Positions 18,837 through 28,700 of a stretch of DNA of 39,018 nucleotides are shown one piece after another. Source of the stretch: Diphasiastrum complanatum. Its lineage: Eukaryota; Streptophyta; Lycopodiopsida; Lycopodiales; Lycopodiaceae. Each line of letters starts with the position of its first letter. Within the stretch, counting starts at the first letter, position 1. The stretch is taken from contig MU835450.1 in NCBI GenBank assembly GCA_029204225.1, positions 1-39,018 of the forward strand, in the 5' to 3' direction. Both the position numbers and the translations under genes were made by a program. Below the pieces are notes generated by a model, which saw only the letters and a list, made by a program, of their open reading frames with translations, was not told where the DNA came from and ran no database searches.

Positions 18837-19500
18837 CAGGAATGCCATATATCCATAGCATCGGCATGGACTGCATCAAACCTATATGTAGAAACACAAG
18901 GAGACTGAAGGATGCCCGTATACTCATTTAGAAAGATCCTAGCATATAAATACCCTAGATAAGTAATAGTGACCATCTCGCAAAATCCTCGGATGGAAAA
19001 TGTGTAACGGTAAGGGCCAAAGGCGCATGATTCATGTAAGGAACCGTAGAAATATCATGAGGCGGTTCACAAACCTCAAGCAGAGATCCATGGAGTAAAG
19101 CGAAAGAAGATACAACCTGATCACCAATAGCGAGGGAACCATCAAATGTGGACCCGTGAAGAACCCCATAGAAATCAGCAGGAACATCAGCCATAACGGA
19201 CTCAAGAGATGGGAGATATAGAGACCAATGGAGAAGATACTGCACCAACCACCGAACCAGGAGGGCTATCTGAGGTATGCGCAAAAGCAATAGTAGAAAT
19301 ACCACCAAGGTATACGGCCTGAATATCAATGAAACCAGGAATGACCACTGAATACAATATCTGTGAATCAAGGCATATAGGCACAAGGCACACAGCAACA
19401 ACCTGTAAATCCGAAGGAGCATCAACCTGAAGAAGAGGACCCAAAAATCGATCTGAAATTTACTAGGCAAAGAAATTTCAGTAAAAACTACGCATTAGCA
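18837..19500 (-). other. C/T-rich sequence flanking repeat B, unrecognised open frame
   Basis: The minus strand is open over 18955-19470 (171 codons, Leu/Val/Ser/Pro-rich) with a second open frame at 19202-19444. Neither matches a family I know. Removal of the solo LTR joins it to repeat B copy 2, so it is likely the internal part of an old LTR element. Confidence 0.35.
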
Positions 19501-19554
19501 CTTAATGAAAGTCCATACAGCTAAAAATGATTTTTCTTTTTTTGGGGGGGGGAG

Positions 19555-19612
19555 AGAGAGAAAGAAAAGAAAGAAAGAAAGAAAGCTTTATTAACGTCTT
19601 TTGGGCACCCGT
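19555..19612 (-). mobile_element. Minimal LINE 3' end (~30 bp plus tail)
   Basis: On the minus strand, CCCAAAAGACGTTAATAAAG is followed by (CTTT)n and (CT)n. It matches the 3' termini of LINE copies 1 and 2 (CAAGG-A/C-RTTAATAA). Only about 30 bp of LINE is left, so this is an extreme 5' truncation. It would sit in the presumed intron downstream of GBP exon 6. Confidence 0.6.
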
Positions 19613-19615
19613 GGG

Positions 19616-19684
<69 letters not shown>
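19613..19684. repeat. (GA)n microsatellite, ~36 units
   Basis: Pure GA tract immediately next to the last GBP exon seen. On the gene strand it is (CT)n starting four bases after the exon-6 donor GT. Confidence 0.95.
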
Positions 19685-19687
<3 letters not shown>

Positions 19688-19745
19688 CGTTTCTGGCAAA
19701 TTGTAGATGAGAACAGAACTCAATATTGCTGCGAGTGCAAAGATC
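19688..19745 (-). CDS. GBP exon 6 (last exon seen)
   Basis: 58 nt, acceptor TTCAG|G, ending L-I-Y-N-L-P-E-T with ACG|GTTCTC. The intron would start with the (CT)n microsatellite four bases later. In plant relatives coding continues after this block, and no continuation is visible at lower coordinates. Confidence 0.85.
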
Positions 19746-22700
19746 CTGAAAACATGAAGTTGCAAATCAACCAAGCGAGCAACTTGACAAGCAGTGACTT
19801 AATTTTGATGTGATAACCAGAGTTAGCCATTGCATTAAAAAAATCAATAACAGACTGCAAAAGCCAAACTGTTTTCCTTTGCAAGTTGACAACATCGATA
19901 TGTCTCCATTGCTGATTTAACATCTTATAAGTCATTGAGATGATGCCATTTATCTACAATCAAATAGCAAAAGTAGCTACCTATCATCGTAAACATTTGA
20001 TTTGCCAATGCTCTCAAATCCTTCTGTATCAAGGAAAAATACAGAAGTCTTCACTTCATCAATGTAAATTTCCTTTGGTTCTCCCCAAACCCAAATGCCT
20101 AAATCAATCAATCCAGGTAAACCTTAGAATAATGGAGAGAGGGACATACGACTTTAGCCTTAACAGACCTCAATTTAAAGAGCGAAATTATGTATATAAG
20201 TGCTGCAAGAAAAGACATTGAAATAAAAAATAAAAAAAGGTTTGGCACTTCCATCATGCATTCAAATAAGAATGAGAAGGAAATTATAGCTGATATATAA
20301 ATCAGGATGAGCTTCCAAAACATTGGAAACAACAAGCAACACGATGGAAAAAGTCATTTGTGCTCGACTTCTAGTAGAACATGTTAATAGGTCGGTTGGA
20401 TGTTTGGTGAGGATTAGCCAGCATAATTGTTATGTTTTCATCAAATATCCATTCTTGTTTGTCAGCTCTACTCATGTAATGAGCTAAATTTTCAAATCAA
20501 AATGCTTGAACAGTAAGCCAGCTGATTAGTGTGATAAAGCAGCTTTAATAAGCTTCCATAACGTTATTGAAGCAAAAAACTGTGTCATACAAACAAATAC
20601 CTTTCTGAGTTGGGGCAGTTCACAAAAAGCCCTACCTCTTGTCTTTGTATCTCGAAGATGCCCAACTCCAAATCCTTGAAGGCCCAAATTAAGAAAAATG
20701 AAGTCATAAGAATATTACATCCACAAATTTACATATGATACTTCAAGGAATCTACTCAAAATTTGAAACTAAAAAATCCACAAAAAGTGGTATTGACACA
20801 TTCTCCAAACATGGGAATTTTCTAAATTACCTTCATCACATGAAAGTGAGAGTAGTTGGTTCAAAAGAAATGATTTTCCCGATCTGTATGGCCCAATAAC
20901 CTGTCCATATAGATGCACCATGAAAGCAACTGCAAGATATCTAGCATGCCAATTTTCTTAAAAGACTCCTGTTAGCTTCAATAGGGATTGACTAAATGAC
21001 CTGGTAATGCATCTCTACTGGATCAATCACATGCCATATAATAACAATAAAGCATTCTAAGGCTTCGCCAACCACACCATAACACTACAACTTCAACATG
21101 ATTTCAGATCGGAGTGAAAAGGAAGTCTGTCCAACATTTTAAATTAAAATATAATGAAAAAATCCATTGTCGGGGGTGAAAGCTAAAAGTAACAAGTTGA
21201 TCTCCTCTTTTCCTTCTATTATAGGAAAAGATGATTTGGGGGATAAGATGATTTTGGAACTTTGGATAACAGCACATGCAAAGATGATTGGAGGTCTAAT
21301 TTTAAGTGCGCCTCAGTGATCTTTTTCAAGACATGTCAAAGCTCTATTAAGCTAGCTCGTTCTTGGATGACAATAGTGACCCACTTATTTGACTGCACCA
21401 TTCTTATAATTGGCTGGATCCAGACCATGAGCTAGAGTGCAAATAGTACAGAACACCAGTCTATGTTCACAATATTATGCTTTTCAAGAATGTTGTACAA
21501 AATGCTTCACCTATATGTGTGTACACTATCATTAGGGCATATGGTAGAGAGACAGGCATAAGATTTTCAAGTTTTCAATTGGAGTACAATTGAGGAACAT
21601 ATACGGAAAAACTTGACTCAAATACTACACATTTTCAAAGGAAGGTTTTCGATCACGCATCCAAGTTGGACCCTGAAGGTCACATGTTCTTCAGATTGAA
21701 AGGTCTTCCAGATGCTGCCTTGTTTCATCTATGTCTGTGAGACATAAGCACAGTGTGTCCCTTTGACTTTATCTATTCCAGTTGTACTTGACAGTGCTGT
21801 AAGCTTAGTTTCTGTTGCCTAGTAAGATAGGAGATTCAATTCAAGGGCTGACAGATAGGAAGATTTCAGACTGGCCACTCTCCTCATAGAATAAGCCTAA
21901 ATAAGGTGAGAGAAAAAAATGACTAAAAAACATCTTCCGTTGGACTACAAGTATTCAAGTTATTATGATGTTTGCACCAGTTATATTGGTTAAGACAGGA
22001 TGGTTTTTAAAAAACGTGTATCGAGATTCAAATACCAGGGAATAAGAGCATTGTGAAGCATAAACATCATGTACCAAGGTTATGTGAGTTGTTGGATGAT
22101 TTAGGCTGTGATCTTTTATAAGGTTCACTTCAAGAGTGAATACCTTCTGATCTGCAATGTCAGTTGGTCTAACAAGAGTTCCAAATCATGTTGGTGAATG
22201 ACATTTTGCATTCTTGCATGGAAATATCTGTTGCAGACTTTATACATTTACTTCAGTTGATACTAAGAGCACTCTTGAATGAGGTTCACAAGAAAGAAAA
22301 ATGTCCCAAGGATTGAAAATTAATGCAATGTAAGCCAACCATAAGAAAGGGAGCCACATATTAAGGAGGACCTCAGTCAAATATAAATTCTGGAGTTATT
22401 CAAATAGATCACACCAAAACTTCCGTAATTATTCAATGACCAAGAAAGGCTACGCTCCTTAACATGTTCCAATTTCTACTGAAAAGATGATCAAAATAAA
22501 ATTTCTATTAAAACTCTATATGAATGCTCTAAGAAATTGTAGCTTGATTGAGGGCAATGATTTGGACCATTTGGTGGAGACCAGAAGAGATTCCCACTTT
22601 TGGGGAGTGAAATAAGCAGTTCTTGCTTCAATTATTAAAATGGTGCAACTAAAGCCTAGGAGGGTTCATGCCTCCCCTACCTCATGAAACCTACGTGTAG

Positions 22701-25700
22701 AGTGCAGGCAGATTTCCACCCCCCATCTATGCTATATGGAGCTTTACGATGGTGATTCAATGGGAGATAAAATATGTTTCTGCTGAAAGCGTAGCTCATT
22801 AAACTTTGTAGGTGATAACATGGGCAGCTGTCATCCACTCAATTGCAAACAAAATTAGAGGGGGTCATGAAGTAAACCCCCCACACACAAGGTTCTAGTT
22901 TTTTACAAGGTTAAGATTATGTCTTTTTTTAAAGCTTAAAATTTTGGAGCTTCATTTTTCATTGATTTTCATAATTTTATAGTTTTTAAAGGAGACAATT
23001 TGCCTTTTTTCAAACAGTTAGTTTTTTAAGGAGATGATTTGCCTCTTTTCTTTCAAACATTTCGGACCTTCAAGGAGCCATGGATTTTGTCACCCAAAAC
23101 TCCGAGGGACCTTCAAGTTAGGGCATAGAAATTGTTGATTCAGCCTAGTTGATATAGACAAGTAACCTGTTAGAACAGCAAATCGTCGATATTTAATAAA
23201 AGCAAGATAGGGTAGAGCAAGGGTTGAAAGGGTTCAACCAATCATGGCAACCACTACTCCATCCAATGTTTATCCCAAGACGTTTTGCAGCCGACATAAA
23301 GGACCGTTATTACAGATGGTTTTGGCTTGGTTTGGACCAATCCGCATCATATTCCTCTGTGCACTATTCCTTGCATAGTGCCTAGGTTGCTACTACTATC
23401 ACTTTTTTATTCAATAAGGCATATATGTGATGGCAGAATCCTAAAAGACAAGCCAAACACACTAAACAATTTGGATAAATTTCAGGAAGCCTTTATGACT
23501 GCATTTTTGCCTGTCCTGAACATAATTAAGTATTATCGTTGATTCGCCACTTTGCGACTGGGTATGAGGCCCTTAGACATCTATCTTGTTTTGCCTCAGG
23601 TTTTGGATCCTATGCTGATTAAACTATATATTATTTGCATTTGCCCAAACATTATCAACATGAACTTTGTAGGGATCAATCCTAATCCATAATAAATGTT
23701 GTTCTCCTTGCAAATTAAAATCGAGGACACCCATGTCTTTGCACGTAACTTGTAAGGAGCAATTTGCTGGCTCGATCGCAAAGACAAGAAATCATCGAGT
23801 ACCTTTCAAAAGAAAAGCAAAGAAAATATCTATATCTATTTGTGAAATTAGAATATATCCAAATTCACAAATTTGAATTGAGAAGTCAGTGATTGTTATA
23901 AGGTCAAGCTTAGAAACGATATACGTGCAACCAAAAAAGTCAAAGGATCTATATTAAAACAATAATGTAGAATTCAATAAGCAAAAAATCTTAGCCAAAC
24001 AACATCGCTTATTTCTCATCGGTACCCAAGCATAAGTTGCTAATTGGGTTTCAAAAGATCCAGATAAGGCAAAGGAAGTTTTTTGACATCAATTCCCAAT
24101 CAAGAAAGAAGAAGCGCTCATATATGGATCAGGTCGACTTCAATAAGGCCAAAAAGCGACAACTTTTGTCTCCTAATAAAGATGGGCACCTTTCAAAAGA
24201 GTGCCAAAACAAGCGTAAGAAATTTAGATCCCCAACAAGTACCTGCAAGTTCCCGGGTAACTCAACTACTTCTTTCCTTGAGTTATTCTTCACAAATGAT
24301 GATAGCTGTGAAACTTGTTGTTTTGATATGGCTATCTTTGGCCCTCACAATCGGATTTGGATGAATGGATTCATGGAGGACCAAGTCGTTCACGGATGTG
24401 GCGAAAATGGAGATAGGCAAGGATTAGAAAATTTGGGATTAGATTGTTTCTCACTTGACATTGAAGATTCAAAGCTATGTAGATAGCTTAAGTTATCAAA
24501 TTATGAATCTTACCAAGGTAGATATTTTTGTGGAAAGATCGGTTTTTGGTAGTTAAAGAAAGAATATGACCTTCTTGCATAGTGGCTCATCCATCGAACT
24601 AAGACAATGTGATAATGCTTGAAACTCCCTATTATCTACTCTAAATTAAGTAAATGTTTGAAATATTCTAAGTATCATGTGTATCTTTGCTTGTTAAAAG
24701 ATGTTATTGTTTTGGATGATCTTGTTATTTGAAATCTAAACATTCACGTATCATAATTTTCTGATTAGAGTAGAAGATTTCCCTGTTCATAGAATCTTTA
24801 GGAAGATTAGACAGAAAATTTGTGATGTTTTTCCAAAACAGTTGCTTGAGAGTTTATGTCCCCTATTAGAGGTGAAGGTACAATAAGATTAAACTTTGCA
24901 GATGATCGGTTCAAACTACTCTCAAGTGTCCTTCATGTACCAAATCTTTCTACAAATCTGCTCTCTGTAAGCAGAATTACAAATTTAGGACACAAAGTAG
25001 AATTCAAATCAGATCAATGTAAAGTAATCGATAGGACAGGCAAGATCCTAGCACTCGAGAAGAGGCACGGATACTTGTACAAATTAAGACATTGCTATTC
25101 TGCCTCTAATCATGCTCTCAGTACTTTTTCTCAGATCAATGAAAGTTTAATTTGGCATTAAAGACTTGGTCATTTGAATCATGCTTCTGTATCGCACATG
25201 TCTAAGTCTATTGTACTTGATCTCGACTATCGGGATAGGAAAGTTGAACTACCTGTCCGTCAAGACTGTATAGTCGGTAAGCAGGCCATGAAACCTTTTA
25301 GATCAAGCCACCAGCATGTTGCTGCTAGGGGACTATTAGACATTGTACATACAGACATATGTGGCCCAATGCATAATCCTTCATTGAAGGATGCAAAGTA
25401 TTTTATTACTTTTATTGATGAATTTTCCAAAAAGACAATTGTGTATTTTATCAAGAAGAAATCAGAGGCCTTCAACTTCTTTAAAGTCTTCAAGGAGTGT
25501 GCAGAGAAAGAAACTGGCAAGAAAATCAAAGCCCGGTGTGAGGTCCGACAACGGGGGAGAGTATATCTCTACTGAATTTAAGGAGTACTGCCTCAGCCAA
25601 AAGGCCTTGAACAACGGTTCATAACTCCCTATTCGCCTCAATCTAATGGATTAGCCGAGAGGAAGAATCGTACCCTACTCGAGTCAGCCAAGTGCATGCT

Positions 25701-28700
25701 GGCTCACGCATCATTACCAAAGAGTTTTTGGGCTGAAGCTGTCTCCACTGCAGCTTACATCCAGAACAGATGCTCGACTAAAGCCCTCTCAAGAAAGAAC
25801 CTTATGAGGTTTGGACAGGATCTAAGCCTTCAGTGAAGAACCTGTGAGTATTCGGTTGTATCGCCTATGCGCAGATCCCAAAGGAGACAAGGAAGAAATT
25901 TGATTTCCAAAGTCTCAAATTCATCTTAATTGGATATACTTCCTCTGACAATACTTACAAGCTGTACCCAGCATATTTTATTCAGCAAAGATACAATCTT
26001 TATCGAGGATCAGTTCATCGACTTCAAAGGCAAGAGCAAAGTTCCATGTGAAACTTCAAGAGCCCTTGCTTTCGACGCAACGATTCGAGCCTCTGATTCA
26101 AGCGTGTCAACAATCGACGCGAACAACTATTTGACAGCGAATCAGAAGAAGAGGTTCCCCCTATACAGCAAATCCAAGGATCGGATCATCAGCCTACGCC
26201 AAGATCGAAGCGAGTGCGCACACAGCCCACGAGGTATATTCATGAGTCTACCTGTCTTTTAATTCAAGAACCGACTATTGTCGAAGAGGCACTTAGCCAA
26301 CCAGACTCTAATCTTTGGAGAGAGGCGATGGACAGAGAGTATTCCTCTCTGATCAAGAACCAGACATGGTCATTAGCCAAATTTTCCTACAGGCAGCAAT
26401 CTTATCAACTGATGGGTCTTTAAGATCAAGTACAAGGATAACGGAAGTATCGATCGGAAGAAAGGCCCGACTAGTGGCGAGAGGATTTTCTCAGATCCCG
26501 AACATCGACTACAACAAGACTTTCAATCCAGTAGTCAAACATTCCTCGATTCGACTACTTCTATCATATGCTGCTACAGCCGACCTCGAAGTACATCAAC
26601 TTGATGTACAGACAGCTTATCTGAACGGAGTTATTGAAGAAGACATCTACATGGTACAGCCCGAGGGATACGTTCTCGACGGTAAGAAGGATCATGTTTG
26701 TAAACTCCAAAAGGCACTTTATGGCTTGAAACAATCAGCGAGAGCTTGGTTTCAGAGGATTAACACATTCCTCATCCAACATGGTTTTCAACCAAGCACT
26801 GTCGATTCGAATGTCTATTTCAATTCAGTGCAGCATTCCTTCATTATCATCACCTTGTATGTTGACGACACATTGCTTTTCAGCAATAGAACCGATCAGG
26901 TGAAGGATGCTAATAAACAGATGTTGTCTTCGGAATTCGACATGACCGATCTGGGCGAGGCTCACTACTGTCTAGGAATTCAAATCCATCGAGACAGAGC
27001 GAGACGGCTGATTTACATCACTCAACAAAGGTATCTTCATAATACCCTTATCAGATATAATCTGATCAATTGTAAAGAAGCTCACTCACCGATGGATCCA
27101 GGCCTACGATTGTCGAAGGACCAATGTCCTCAAACCAAGTAGGAAAAGGAGCGAATGAGACAGTATCCATATCAATTGATGCTTGAATCTCTCATGTATG
27201 CAATGGTTTCTACAAGACCTGACATCGCTTTTGCAGTTAGCTCACTAAGCCAATTCATGGCTAATCCTGGCATCACCCATTGGAAGGCTCTTATTCGAGT
27301 CATGAGATACATTCCAGCTACAACGGACCTATGCATCTGCTATGGGGAAGTCGACAATGACAATCTCCATCAGCTCAGTGGATATTCAGATGCGAGTGGG
27401 GAGGAGATGTAGATACTCGTAAATCCACATCCGGATTTACGTTCTTCAACGGCGGTCCTATCTCTTGGAACAGTCGCAAGCACACCTCTATTGCTCTTTC
27501 CTCCACAGAAGCACGACAGAGAGGTAAGCTTGACGTAATGTCGAACTCAAGACATGACGGCAGATGTATTTACGAAGGCATTGAGCATTGATGCACACAG
27601 CAGAATTTGTGCATCGCTTAGTCTGAAGATCAAGGCATTTATGGATCCAGATTAAGGGGGGGGGGGGGGGGGGGGGGTGTTGGATTTATTCCTCTACTCT
27701 CCTATCCCATGTTAATCTAGTTCCATTCACTTCGCTGCAGAAATACACTTGTTTCCTAACAGTCTCCAGAAATACAAAGAAATCGATGACAATGTTCTGT
27801 CGACTCAGCCGACATCGACTATTTGTCGGACACCAACTATTCGTCCGACATCGACTATTCGTCCTACATCGACTATTCGTCGGACGTCGACTATTAATCT
27901 GTCACTTGTAGCATGGTTCTAAGGCCCCGGTCGCAAGGTCCCAGAAGAACATCACTTGCGCCCTGTGGCGGTGGTTCTGAGGAGCCCACAAGATCCCGCA
28001 AGAACATCACTTGCGGCCTGTAGCGATGGTTCTAAGGAGACCACAAGATTCCACAAGAACATCACTTGCGGCCTGTAGCGATGGTTCTAAGGAGACCACA
28101 AGGTCCCGCAAGAACATCACTTGCGGTAAAGGGAGCGATGCCACAGTCTTCACGTTCGACTACTCTCACAACTGCAACTGTCTGACTGTCTGCTCTTCTG
28201 CTTCCGCATCGTAAACGTATTTTTGTGCATGCCTGTGTGATCAGAGTGGCCGCAGTGTATGACGCTGAGGGAAACAGGATCACAGATCCTACAAATCATG
28301 TGGTTCGCCCAAATTTCCCCGACAAAATGAGCATGCTTCAATGTTTGAGGGTACCTTTCGAATCGCCTTTTCGAACCGTGTTTGAATCGAGTTTGAATTG
28401 GGAAAGAATCGACTTCTCCAGGTTCGAACCGGCGAATCGATTTTAGGGTTTTTTTTTTAAACATTAATGTCACAACATACATATTACATATTACATATGT
28501 CATATTCCAATGTACCATGTGCATGGTTATTTAGTGGCAAATTAGCAAATTTTCAATGATTCGAATTTCACGAAAATGACAAAACACACACACACACACA
28601 CATTTGTCAAACACACACACAAACACACACAAAAACACACACCCACACACATTGTCAAACATTTAACACACACACACACATTTGTCAACAGTCACACACA

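Larger units (their letters stand above)
24790..28290 (+). mobile_element. Ty1/Copia element, 5'-truncated, antisense in GBP intron 2
   Basis: Copia order is preserved: protease end and GAG-pre-integrase block (24856-25170), integrase (25174-25800), RT (26300-27142), RNase H (27155-27530), PPT and 3' LTR (from 27678). No 5' LTR or PBS was found upstream, and a 3' TSD could not be set. At least five frame breaks and a deletion in RNase H make it inactive. It opposes the GBP gene. Confidence 0.85.
27678..28290 (+). repeat. 3' LTR of the Copia element, with internal tandem repeats
   Basis: Starts TGTTGGATTTATTCC right after the PPT. It carries two tandem arrays (27808-27895 and 27911-28125). 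No partner LTR exists in the window and the right end is estimated. Confidence 0.65.

Noticed and set aside
18458-18858. Leu/Ser-repeat frames
   Set aside because: Translation of the (CT)n tract in the solo LTR.
27808-28125. CRISPR array
   Set aside because: The units are directly adjacent without unique spacers and lie in a Copia LTR.
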